From Ktedonobacteria bacterium (GTDB lineage Bacteria > Chloroflexota > Ktedonobacteria > Ktedonobacterales > JACDGC01), in the NCBI GenBank assembly GCA_027459785.1, contig DAIDGU010000076.1, positions 1 through 64,000 on the forward strand: DNA of 64,000 bases, read 5' to 3'. Each line of letters opens with the position of its first letter. The stretch's first letter is position 1. Shown here piece after piece: positions 26,106-34,345 of the stretch. The notes beneath the pieces are model-generated. The model did no database searches. It worked only from the letters and a program-made list of their open reading frames with translations, and was not told where the DNA came from. The translations under genes and the position numbers were made by a program.

Positions 26106-26132
26106 GCGACGGTTCCCTTTTCGTGCGACGGT

Positions 26133-26993
26133 TTATTGCTGCGGCATCACGAAGACGCCGGCGGCGTGGGGACCGGCATGGGTGCCGACGACCGCGCCCA
26201 GCTTGAATTGTTCGATATGGCCGTCATAGACGGGCTTGATGACGTTCAGCAGGTCAGTGGCTGCGCCGTCATCCGAAGCGGCGAGGGCCATATATTCGAT
26301 GGGGCCGATGGCGCGCACCAGCTCGCCCATGCGCGTCAGCGCCTTGCCGCGCGTGCGCACGCGCTCCACCGGCACCACCAGACCGTCGCGGATGCCCAAG
26401 ATTGGCTTGATGCTGAGCATTGTGCCGAAGATGGCGCTGGCGGTGCCGATGCGCCCGCCTTTTTGCAGGTATTCCAGCGTATCCAGCAGGAACAGTGTCT
26501 TCGATCCCTCACTGATGCGCTGCACGAATGTGGCCAGATCGTCAAGCGACGCGCCCGCTTTAGCGCGATCGGCTGCCAACAACACCGGGTAGCCGAAACC
26601 GGCGCTGACCGTGCGGCTATCGACCAGGCGGATCGGCACGGCGGGTTTTTTCGCGTGGTCGCGGTCCTCCGTCAGTTGGTTCGCCGCCAGGGTAGCCGTA
26701 TTGAGCGTGCCGCTGAGCGCGCCGGAGATATGCACGGAGAGGATGCCCGTCGCGCCGTTCGCAATGGCCTGCTCATAGGCGGTGCGAAAAGCCTCCACGC
26801 TGGGGGTGGAGGTTTTCGGCAAGACGGCGGAAGACGCCAGCTTCTCATAGAAGGCTTTGTTATCGAGATCGACGCCATCACGATAAGTCTGGCTGCCGAA
26901 ATCGACCGTCAGCGGAACGACGGTGACGCCCTGCGCAGCGGCGCGGGTCTGTTCGATGTCGGATGTGCTGTCGGTGACGAGATGAATGGTCAC
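26133..26993 (-). CDS. fakB: DegV-family fatty-acid-binding protein (FakB)
   Basis: 286 residues. DegV motifs are LVTDSTSDI at the start, SVHISGALSGT (about 95-105) and LVDSRTVSAGFG, which in FakB proteins cradle the bound fatty acid. FakB presents exogenous fatty acids to the FakA kinase, giving acyl-phosphate for phospholipid synthesis. The GTG start has GGGGAGG 6 nt upstream. The gene follows fakA by 12 bp, which strongly supports this role over a generic DegV label. Confidence 0.9.
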   Translation of the reverse strand: MTIHLVTDSTSDIEQTRAAAQGVTVVPLTVDFGSQTYRDGVDLDNKAFYEKLASSAVLPKTSTPSVEAFRTAYEQAIANGATGILSVHISGALSGTLNTATLAANQLTEDRDHAKKPAVPIRLVDSRTVSAGFGYPVLLAADRAKAGASLDDLATFVQRISEGSKTLFLLDTLEYLQKGGRIGTASAIFGTMLSIKPILGIRDGLVVPVERVRTRGKALTRMGELVRAIGPIEYMALAASDDGAATDLLNVIKPVYDGHIEQFKLGAVVGTHAGPHAAGVFVMPQQ

Positions 26994-27005
26994 TGCGCGC
27001 CTCCC

Positions 27006-28748
27006 CTATTCTGCCGAAATGATGTAGGTGTAATGTGGCTGGCCACCAGCGACAACCTCGATCTGCGGCTCCGGAAACCATGCGCTGATCTCCTGCGCGG
27101 TCTGCTGGGCATCCGCGGTCGTCACGCCCGCACCGTAATAGAGTGTAACGACCTCGCGGTCGGCTACCCCCATTTTATCCAGCGTCTGGCGCAGCACCGC
27201 CTTGGGATCGGTTCCCGCCGCGATCATTACATCATTCACCAGGCCGATGGTGTCGCCGGCATGTGTGGTGATGCCATCGACCTGCGCGTCGCGCACTGCC
27301 GTGGTGATCTCGCCGGTCACGACGCCATCCAGCGCCGCCTGCATCGCCTGTTCGTTCGCGTCGAGGTCTTGCTCGAAGTTGAGCGCCATCAGCGCGGCGA
27401 TGCCCTGCGGCACGGAGCGCGTGGGGATGACGCGCACATCCTTATTCGTCAGCGTTTGCACCTGCCGCGCAGCCATGATGATATTGCCGTTGTTCGGCAG
27501 CAAGATGACTTTCGACGCCGGCACGCCATTGACGGCATCCAGCAATTCTTGCGTGCTGGGGTTCATCGTCTGACCACCGGGAACGATGGCGCTGATGTTC
27601 ATGCTGTTGAAAACTTGCTCGAAGCCGGGACCGGCGACGACCGCGACGGTGGCGACATCACCGATGGGCTGGTTCAGTTGCGCCAGCCTGCGGCTCGTTG
27701 GGCTGGTCGCGCCATCCTGGGAAATGGCACCGGCGCGCGCTGTGCTGGTATCGGCCACGCCGCGTTCCGCCGCGCTGGCGGCGGCATAGCGCAAGCTCTG
27801 CGCCTGCAAGTTTTCGATATTGATGTCTTCCAGGCTGCCCAGGCCGACGCCGTAATCAAGGATCTTGCCAGGGGTGGGGGTGTGGGTGTGGACCTTGATC
27901 ATGGTTTCATCGCCGGCGACAACGGTGGAAACGCCGCCCATCTCAACGATGGTGTTGCGGATGCCTTCCAGGTCCAGGTGGTCGCCGTGCAGCAAGAAGA
28001 CGACTTCGTAGCCGAACTCTTCTTCGATGGAGACCGCGCCGCGATGCACCGCCTCGAATTCCAGCGGCGCGATCTGCGGCGGCGCGTTGGTGGCCTCGCC
28101 GCGCGCATAGCGCAGGAAGCCCTCGAAGATCGTCGTCAAACCCTGACCACCGGCATCCACCACGCCGGCCTGCTTGAGGGTGGGCAGCAGTTCGGGCGTG
28201 TAGGCGACGGTCTGGCGGGCCTTGGCGACGACTTCCTGCATCAGCGCGATGAGGTCGCAGTTGGCGCGCGTCGCGGCAGCCTTGGCGGCTTCGGCGCTCT
28301 CGCGGATGACGGTGAGGATGGTTCCCTCGACGGGCTTGATCACCGCGCGATAGGCATTCTGGGCGGCAGATTGCAGGGCGAGGGCGAATTCCTGGGCGGT
28401 GAAGGTGGGTTTCTTATCCAGGCTGACGGCGATGCCCCGCAAGATCTGGGAGAGGATGACGCCCGAATTGCCCCGCGCGCCGCGAATCGCGCCTTCCGAA
28501 AGCTTGGTGGCGACCACCGCGACGTTCGTATCCGTCACATCGGCGATGGCATTCGTGGCCGAGCGCATCGTCGCCGCCATGTTCGTTCCCGTATCACCGT
28601 CTGGTACTGGGAACACGTTCAATTTATTGATCTGCTCTTTATGTTGTTCCAGCCAGGCGGCGGCGGCGAGCATCGCCTTGCGATAATCTTGGCCGTCGAA
28701 GACCGTTACCTGGCGCTCTTTGGGGCGGCGGAAACGGAAAATGGGCAT
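27006..28748 (-). CDS. fakA: DAK2-domain fatty acid kinase (FakA/YloV-like)
   Basis: 580 residues. The N-terminal Dak phosphatase-like domain (about 15-210) has NKLNVFPVPDGDTGTNM, whose Asp residues bind Mg-ATP, and later GNSGVILSQILRG. The middle and C-terminal parts match the YloV domain that interacts with FakB. The enzyme phosphorylates a FakB-bound fatty acid. Start 28748 (MPIFRFRRP) is preferred over ATGs further upstream because it lies just before the conserved region. It is second in the Asp23-fakA-fakB operon, as in Bacillus yloU-yloV. Confidence 0.9.
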   Translation of the reverse strand: MPIFRFRRPKERQVTVFDGQDYRKAMLAAAAWLEQHKEQINKLNVFPVPDGDTGTNMAATMRSATNAIADVTDTNVAVVATKLSEGAIRGARGNSGVILSQILRGIAVSLDKKPTFTAQEFALALQSAAQNAYRAVIKPVEGTILTVIRESAEAAKAAATRANCDLIALMQEVVAKARQTVAYTPELLPTLKQAGVVDAGGQGLTTIFEGFLRYARGEATNAPPQIAPLEFEAVHRGAVSIEEEFGYEVVFLLHGDHLDLEGIRNTIVEMGGVSTVVAGDETMIKVHTHTPTPGKILDYGVGLGSLEDINIENLQAQSLRYAAASAAERGVADTSTARAGAISQDGATSPTSRRLAQLNQPIGDVATVAVVAGPGFEQVFNSMNISAIVPGGQTMNPSTQELLDAVNGVPASKVILLPNNGNIIMAARQVQTLTNKDVRVIPTRSVPQGIAALMALNFEQDLDANEQAMQAALDGVVTGEITTAVRDAQVDGITTHAGDTIGLVNDVMIAAGTDPKAVLRQTLDKMGVADREVVTLYYGAGVTTADAQQTAQEISAWFPEPQIEVVAGGQPHYTYIISAE

Positions 28749-28898
28749 CGGGGTTTCACCGAGGGAGTGTGGACGCCCTCGTCCTTTCTGCGCAGAATGC
28801 ATCTCGCGGGGATGCCCCCGCACATCAACAGCGATGATACCATGTTGCGGGGCAAACGGCAATGACGCTCACCACACCTGTTGGATTGTACCGCAGAT

Positions 28899-29342
28899 TC
28901 AGAGGGTGGGATCACTTACGCGCAACCCCTGGACGATCACATTCACCTGCACGCGCGGCATGCCGAGCATCGCATCCACCGTGGCTTTGACGCGCTCGAT
29001 GGCCTCGTGGGCGACGGCGGCGATAGGCAGGCCATATTCCACGACCAGATACAGGTCGATCTCGATGCGCTCATTCACCGCTTTGCCCAGGCGTTCGCCC
29101 AGGCGCTCCGAAAGGCGGTCGCTGATGATGCGCACGTCGATGCCGCGCACATACTGGTCGGCGGGCAACAGATCCGCCGCGCCGAAGCGCAGGTGCTTGT
29201 CGGCGATGCCGACGACGCCAGGGCAGTCCACCAACGCCCGCCCTGCGAGCGTGGCGAGCGCCTGGGGCGCGACCTCGATGGTCCCCCGGTCCGTCGCGCG
29301 TTGGACCGCTGCTGCATCGGTTTGCCTGGTCATTTGGTCCAT
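28899..29342 (-). CDS. Asp23/Gls24-family protein (YloU-like)
   Basis: 147 residues. Asp23 hallmarks are GTIEVAPQALATLAGRALVDCPGVVGI, split across strands and helix, and the terminal VQVNVIVQGLRV. These proteins form envelope-associated filaments or stress proteins in Firmicutes; the function here is unknown. It precedes fakA by 150 bp. The gene order rpmB (divergent), Asp23, DAK2 is the same as in Bacillus subtilis, supporting the call. Start 29342 follows GGGG; 29333 is an alternative. Confidence 0.88.
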   Translation of the reverse strand: MDQMTRQTDAAAVQRATDRGTIEVAPQALATLAGRALVDCPGVVGIADKHLRFGAADLLPADQYVRGIDVRIISDRLSERLGERLGKAVNERIEIDLYLVVEYGLPIAAVAHEAIERVKATVDAMLGMPRVQVNVIVQGLRVSDPTL

Positions 29343-29399
29343 GCCATCCCCTTCATTCCTACACGTGGCGTTGCCGCCCGGACTTGTGGCACCCGCTTC

Positions 29400-29428
29400 T
29401 TGCGGCGGCGCAAGCGACATGATATACT
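29400..29428 (+). promoter_or_regulatory. rpmB promoter
   Basis: TTGCGG (29400-29405), a 17-bp spacer and TATACT (29423-29428). The predicted start near 29435 is about 39 nt before the rpmB GTG. The Asp23 operon promoter must lie on the opposite strand in the same 131-bp gap. Confidence 0.6.
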
Positions 29429-29473
29429 TGCATAGTGCATCATAGCATACCAAACGGAAAGAGGTGAACTATC

Positions 29474-29725
29474 GTGGCTGCTGGTCGCTGTGACATCTGC
29501 AAGCGCACGCCGCAATACGGGCATAACGTGAGCCATGCTGAAAACAAAACCAACCGCCGGTTCGTGTTGAATATCCAACGCCGTCGTCTGTTGATCAATG
29601 GCACGCTGCAAAATGTCAACATTTGTACACGTTGTCTGCGCACCATGAATAAGGTCGAGAAGCCGCGCGGCAAAAAAGCGCGGGCCATCACTACCGCGCA
29701 CAGCGGGACGCCAACGCCGGCCTAG
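29474..29725 (+). CDS. rpmB: Large ribosomal subunit protein bL28
   Basis: 83 residues. Typical bL28 sequence: GRCDICKRTPQYGHNVSHAEN, then TNRRFVLNIQRRRL and CTRCLRTMNK. The four Cys (CDIC and CTRC) make this the zinc-binding C+ form. It is a structural component of the 50S subunit. The GTG start is preceded by AGAGGTG about 8 nt upstream. Transcribed alone, with its own promoter and terminator, divergent from the Asp23/fakA operon. Confidence 0.97.
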   Translation: MAAGRCDICKRTPQYGHNVSHAENKTNRRFVLNIQRRRLLINGTLQNVNICTRCLRTMNKVEKPRGKKARAITTAHSGTPTPA

Positions 29726-29750
29726 GGCTGACGTGGCAAACTCAATCAAG

Positions 29751-29774
29751 GGCGGGGGATCTCCCCGCCTTTTT
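29751..29774 (+). terminator. rpmB intrinsic terminator
   Basis: GGCGGGG (29751-29757), a 5-nt loop and CCCCGCC (29763-29769) make a perfect 7-bp stem followed by five T. It lies 25 nt after the rpmB stop. Confidence 0.9.
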
Positions 29775-29865
29775 CTATACCCGCGCCTGCGCGCTCCCTT
29801 GCCCTTTTCCGCATAGTCGATTGCTGTGGTAAACTGTAGCTAGTTGAACCTATGGAGGTTATGTA

Positions 29866-30582
29866 ATGCAGCAACCCAGACCGCCCCATGCCCCCGCTAA
29901 ACTCTGGGGAACTCTCGCTCCCGCCTACGCGCATCGCCTGCTCACCGAGCGCGAATTTGCGCAACTGCCCAACGACGATTTTTATCGCTACGAACTGGTA
30001 GACGGGAGGGTCATCCAGATGCCGCCACCACAAGACGAACACAGTAACGTTCAGGCGAATCTGATTATGTTGCTTAAGATATGGCAAAAGGAAAATAAGG
30101 TAGGTGGCCGCGTGCGGGCAGAACTTGGTGTGCTTTTAAGCGAGAAAGGCGAGCCGCGTCTCGTACTTGGCCCGGATGCCGCTTATATTGCTCCTGGTCG
30201 CAAGGGTGAGCGTAAAGAAGCGTATGAACGCATCGCACCGGATTTCGTTGCAGAGATCGCCTCACCCTCCCAAACCCGCCCGGAAATGTATCAAAAAGTG
30301 AATCTGTACCTGGCGGCAGGAGTTAAACTGCTGTGGCTGATCTGGCCAAATCCGCAATTCGTCGAAGTCTGGCAGGCGGATGACACGACTCAGGCGCGGG
30401 CCAAACGGGGCGAAATCATTCAGAGCAAAGTCCTTACCTCAGCAGATACCCTCACCGGCTTCGCTGTATTGCCTGCGTTTTCTTGTCCAGTAAGCGATAT
30501 CTTTGAGGACATTGCCGTCGCTGAGACGCCTGACGCGGCAACCGACCCTAGCACCACCATCGAGCAAGAAGATGGCGATTAA
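29866..30582 (+). CDS. Uma2-family putative restriction endonuclease-fold protein
   Basis: 238 residues. Uma2 (DUF820) hallmarks are YRYELVDGRVIQMPPP (about 41-56), the VLGPDAAYI segment, IAPDFVAEIASPSQTRPEMYQKVNLYLAAGVKLLWLI and a VEVW strand. These correspond to the PD-(D/E)xK core. Family members are very abundant in Chloroflexota and Cyanobacteria; biological role unclear. GGAGGT sits 7 nt before the ATG. It is next to an Rpn deletion derivative, which makes this an accessory patch. Confidence 0.9.
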   Translation: MQQPRPPHAPAKLWGTLAPAYAHRLLTEREFAQLPNDDFYRYELVDGRVIQMPPPQDEHSNVQANLIMLLKIWQKENKVGGRVRAELGVLLSEKGEPRLVLGPDAAYIAPGRKGERKEAYERIAPDFVAEIASPSQTRPEMYQKVNLYLAAGVKLLWLIWPNPQFVEVWQADDTTQARAKRGEIIQSKVLTSADTLTGFAVLPAFSCPVSDIFEDIAVAETPDAATDPSTTIEQEDGD

Positions 30583-30610
30583 GGCTGCTTCAGCGCAGGG
30601 TGGTCATCAG

Positions 30611-31142
30611 CTACACACTGAGAATGGCGCGGATAGCCGGTTCGGTGGCATTGACCGCGAAGGCTTGCAGCACGCGCTGCACCACCTCTGGTGCCGCCTG
30701 CTCCAGCGCGGCACGCACCTCCGCCGGCACTGCGCCAAAGCGCCCCTGCCATAGCAACAACGCCGCGCCTTGCAATCCCTCGACTTTGCCCTCAGCTTTG
30801 CCCTTGGCTTCACCCCTGGCCTCGGCCCGCTCTTTGATCGCGAGGCCAATCGGCCCCTCTTCGATCGCGGTGATAATCTCGTCCATTGTGACCCTCACTT
30901 GTGCCAAAATCTCTTGCTCGATCTCATCAATGTTGCGATACACTCGCTTGCTGATACTCAGCAGCGCCGCCAGCAACAGGATGCGGTATTGTGGCGGGGC
31001 GGCAGCATACAACTTGAGCGCCGCGGTCTTCAGATCTTTTTTTGCGGTGCCGTGCAAAAACGGGGCCAGCACCAACAAAATCGGCTCGACGCCCTGCCAA
31101 TCGAGTTCGTGCAAGCGAATGTGTCGGTAGCGGCTGGCTCAT
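30611..31142 (-). pseudogene. Rpn-family nuclease/transposase-like gene, N-terminal deletion derivative (copy 1)
   Basis: The frame 30611-31114 encodes 167 residues that match the C-terminal two thirds of the gene at 58803 at about 85% identity by eye (for example HGTAKKDLKTAAL and ISKRVYRNIDEIEQEIL). The N-terminal nuclease part is absent. Upstream, ATGAGCCAGCC (31142-31132) matches the MSQP start of the other copy and is joined directly, out of frame, to the codons for RYRHIRLHEL. The region upstream shares AATCATCCTCAGTATA with copy 2. This points to an internal deletion of an intact ancestor. A shorter product from an internal start remains possible. Confidence 0.72.
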
Positions 31143-31319
31143 GCTCACCTCACTCGTGGCTGTTTGTTATCTGGCGAAATCACCGTATCAATCATCCTCA
31201 GTATATCATACCGCCAGGTCATTGGTGGCATGCCGCATTGACAGCGCCCGCGTGGCCGACTATACTAGCGGGCAACAGCACCTGCACTTGACTGCATGCA
31301 CAAGAAAAGGTAGAGCCTC

Positions 31320-33206
31320 ATGAGCTATGAACGTGAACGGTCGGTTCCGCGCCGGACGCGCGTGCTGGTGGCGGCAGCCCCCGGCGACCCGCGCGCCATT
31401 CGCCTGGTGGACGACCTGCACGAGATGGGTTGGGATGTCCAATTGGCCGAAACGCCGGACGTGGCGGAAGACTACGCGGCGGAGTCGGTCTGCGTCGCGG
31501 TGCTGCGCCCGCGCTATTGGAACGCGCCGCCCATTGCGGCAATGGTGCGCGCCAACCCACCTTACCTGATCCCCGTGCTGGCGGAACAGATGCCGCTGCC
31601 ACGCGGCCCGTGGGCCTACGAGCCGATCCCGATGGAGTCGCCGAGCCAGGTGGCGGAGGAAGTGGCCCAGGCCATCGAAGACGGCATGCGTGCCGTGGGC
31701 ATGCGCCGCCCGTCGTACCCACCGCGCAATGCCTACCCAGCGGCAGGGGGCGAGGACTTCGTCGGCATGCCCACATCGCGGGGCGCGGCGTATAAGGCGG
31801 AAGCCTATAATCGTTCCTATCCGGGGCAAGGCGGAGTCCGGGTGAGTGCGGCACCCGCCGCCCCGGCCAAGCAAGGCGGAGGATCGCGCATCGCCGGCAC
31901 GCTCATCAGCCTCATCGTCGCCGCCGGCTTAATCTTTGGTGGTATCAAATATGGCTATCCATATATCAAGAAATATTTGCATAAAGGCACGACGGCGAGT
32001 GCGCCCGTCGCTTATACCACCGCGTTGCCCGGCCCAAACTGCGACACTGGCGGCGGCGTGTGGGAACATCTGGGCGACACATCGCTGGCCGGCACCTGCG
32101 AGAAGAATGGCTTTTTGCTGACCAAAAGCGGCAATTTCAACATCGCGGGCGAGGTCTTTTTCGATGGCAAGGCCAGCGCGCCTTTCCCCGCCAGCTATCA
32201 GGTGCAGATGACCGCGACGATCACCAGTGGCGATGCGAATGCCGCTGTGGGGCTGGAGGTCCATCGCCAGGCCACCAAGGGCGGCGAGATCTTGGCGGCG
32301 GCGAATGCCATATGGGAATATGACCTGAACGACACGAGCGGCAATCCGCAGCGGCTGGCAATCGGCTTCTTTCAGAAACCCGTCAAAACCTTCACGCTAG
32401 CGGTCCAAGTGGTGGGACCGGTGATGACGCTCACCATCAATGGCGTCACCGTCGATACCGTCACCAACACGACCTATGGCACGACAAACGCGCTGGCGCT
32501 GGTGATGGAGGATGTCGGCGCGACGAAGCCGGCCTCGGCGCTCTTCTCGAATTTCACCTATACGCCGCTCACCACGCCCGTACTGTCGGACACGAATGCC
32601 GAGGCGACGGCGACCGCCGTGGCACAGCACCAGCCGGCGTATATGGCGGCCAGCCCCGGTCCTGGCTGCGACAAGGGCAAAGGCCAATGGGATCCTACCG
32701 ATCTCGGCGACCCCAGTACGAAGATCACCTGCACGGCCAACGGTATGCAAATGGTCCAGCCAGCGACGGCACAACAAATTGGCCAGGCGTCTTTCTACGA
32801 CCTGGATGGCAACTTCCCCGCGAATTACAGCGTGGGCGCGACCATCGATCTGAGCAACATCAACGGCGGGCGCGCGGGTATCTTCGCGCGCACCAGCGCC
32901 GCCGGCAGCTACCATGTGTATATTTATCCCACTGGCACATGGTCGATCCTGAAGGACGACGCCAGCGGCAATGCCACCAAGCTCGGCACAGGTCAGGTGA
33001 CGCTCAATGCCAGCCAGCCGGTGCAGATGCTTGTGACGGTGAAAGGGACGGCGATCAGCCTCAGCATCAACGGCACGCAGGTCACGTCCGTTTCGGATAC
33101 CACCGCGCCCCTGACAGCGACGAACGATGTGAGCCTGATCACCAACGCTGGCAACGCCACGGCGACCGTGATTTTCAGCGATTTCGTTTTCACGCCGCTG
33201 AGCTAG
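31320..33206 (+). CDS. Membrane protein with TIR-like N-terminus and two extracellular lectin-like domains
   Basis: 628 residues. Residues 12-125 look like a divergent TIR-type fold (TRVLVAAAPGDPRAIRLVDDL, ESVCVAVLRPRYWN, PYLIPVLAEQMPLP), without a clear catalytic Glu. A Pro/Gly-rich linker leads to one membrane helix (about 190-213) and a basic stop. The outer part has two related beta-sandwich domains of about 180 residues each, both opening with a PGPxCDxGxGxW motif (about 239 and 443) and a paired Cys; they resemble laminin-G or DUF1080-type folds. The TIR-like assignment is tentative. The architecture suggests a signal receptor. It has an AGGTAGAG ribosome site. Confidence 0.62.
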   Translation: MSYERERSVPRRTRVLVAAAPGDPRAIRLVDDLHEMGWDVQLAETPDVAEDYAAESVCVAVLRPRYWNAPPIAAMVRANPPYLIPVLAEQMPLPRGPWAYEPIPMESPSQVAEEVAQAIEDGMRAVGMRRPSYPPRNAYPAAGGEDFVGMPTSRGAAYKAEAYNRSYPGQGGVRVSAAPAAPAKQGGGSRIAGTLISLIVAAGLIFGGIKYGYPYIKKYLHKGTTASAPVAYTTALPGPNCDTGGGVWEHLGDTSLAGTCEKNGFLLTKSGNFNIAGEVFFDGKASAPFPASYQVQMTATITSGDANAAVGLEVHRQATKGGEILAAANAIWEYDLNDTSGNPQRLAIGFFQKPVKTFTLAVQVVGPVMTLTINGVTVDTVTNTTYGTTNALALVMEDVGATKPASALFSNFTYTPLTTPVLSDTNAEATATAVAQHQPAYMAASPGPGCDKGKGQWDPTDLGDPSTKITCTANGMQMVQPATAQQIGQASFYDLDGNFPANYSVGATIDLSNINGGRAGIFARTSAAGSYHVYIYPTGTWSILKDDASGNATKLGTGQVTLNASQPVQMLVTVKGTAISLSINGTQVTSVSDTTAPLTATNDVSLITNAGNATATVIFSDFVFTPLS

Positions 33207-33240
33207 CGCTGCAAACGGGTTTTGCTAGTTCCTCGTCGTG

Positions 33241-33384
33241 CTAGCGTTTGCCCTGCGCCGCGTCGGCTTTGGCATGCCACTGGTCAGTGCGGTCGTCTCG
33301 GACGTATTGCTTTTCGACCGCGCCCCAGGCCACACGAAGGGCGCGGCTTGACCGCCCCGTGTTATATACTGTTCCTGAAGGCAT
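33241..33384 (-). CDS. Small ChaB-like protein or C-terminal remnant
   Basis: A 47-residue frame in the 266-bp gap 33207-33472, starting MPSGTVYNTG and containing RALRVAWGAVEKQYVRDDR then TDQWHAK. The pattern VAWxAVxKxY...W..K matches the C-terminal third of ChaB-family proteins; the N-terminal LPxxV...AFNxAW part is absent in any frame upstream. It may be a truncated remnant or a minimal version. The Shine-Dalgarno (GGGTG) is weak. Confidence 0.4.
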   Translation of the reverse strand: MPSGTVYNTGRSSRALRVAWGAVEKQYVRDDRTDQWHAKADAAQGKR

Positions 33385-33472
33385 GTAAGCATGCACCCTA
33401 GCATGCTAGACTGCACGATATCGTGCGCCGCTATTTCTGCAACCGGGCTATAGAGCAAGGAGCCATGCCGCG

Positions 33473-34189
33473 ATGACCGACACCTTCAATCCCCAGGGCG
33501 TCACCGTGCTGGTGGTGGATGACGAGCCGCGCCTGCGCGACGTGACGCGGCTGAACCTGGAGCTGGAGGGCTATCGCGTGGCCGAGGCGGGGACTGGCTA
33601 CGCGGCGTTGGAAAAGCTGCGCGAGGAGTTGCCGGACCTCATCATCCTGGATGTGATGATGCCGGAGATGGATGGTTTCACTGCGCTCAAGGGCATCCGT
33701 GAGATCTCGTCGGTGCCGGTGATCATGCTGACGGTGCGCGACGACGAGCGCGACCGCATTCGCGGGCTGGACCTGGGTGCGGATGATTATATGACTAAGC
33801 CGTTCAGCACGATGGAACTGCTGTCGCGTGTGAAGGCCGTGCTGCGCCGCACCTTCATGCCCGCGCCCACCCGCCGCGCCATCGTGACGGTGGATGGCGA
33901 CCTCACCATCGACTTCGACCGGCGCGAGGTGCAGGTGCGCGGCCAGCGCGTGACACTGCGCCCCACGGAGGCACGCTTGCTCTATCACCTCGTCAACAAC
34001 GCGGGGCGGCTGCTTTCCCACGCAACGCTGCTGGCGAAGGTCTGGGGCCGCGAGTACCGCGACGAGGACCATTACGTCCGCCTTTACATCACCTATCTGC
34101 GGCAGAAGATCGAGCGCGACCCCGCCCACCCAGAATATATCCTCACCGAGCGCGGCATGGGCTATCGCTTCAAGGAGTTCTCTACTTGA
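33473..34189 (+). CDS. OmpR/PhoB-family response regulator
   Basis: 238 residues. The receiver domain (11-125) has the acidic pair DDE, the phospho-acceptor Asp in [13 protein letters not shown] (about 61), T in MLTVRDDE, and K in MTKPF. The winged-helix DNA-binding domain (about 140-236) has [17 protein letters not shown] and ends [10 protein letters not shown]. No histidine kinase is adjacent, so it is an orphan regulator whose partner is elsewhere. AGGAG lies 11 nt before the ATG. Confidence 0.95.
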   Translation: MTDTFNPQGVTVLVVDDEPRLRDVTRLNLELEGYRVAEAGTGYAALEKLREELPDLIILDVMMPEMDGFTALKGIREISSVPVIMLTVRDDERDRIRGLDLGADDYMTKPFSTMELLSRVKAVLRRTFMPAPTRRAIVTVDGDLTIDFDRREVQVRGQRVTLRPTEARLLYHLVNNAGRLLSHATLLAKVWGREYRDEDHYVRLYITYLRQKIERDPAHPEYILTERGMGYRFKEFST

Positions 34190-34345
34190 CATAATATAAA
34201 ATATTAGGAAAATCGGCATAGTACAAAGACCCTACTTCACCAGTTTTACTCCCACGCCATGCTACACTATCTGAACAGACAAGCACGCTGTTGTTGAGCT
34301 TGTCAGGTAGCAACGTGCCAAAAGTAGTGGTAGTGGGGATTGGTG

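Noticed and set aside
25662-28865. Open frame of 1067 codons on the plus strand
   Set aside because: Antisense to fakA, fakB and DUF2203, which have clear homology. High-GC codon bias keeps the opposite frame open; its sequence has no recognisable domain.
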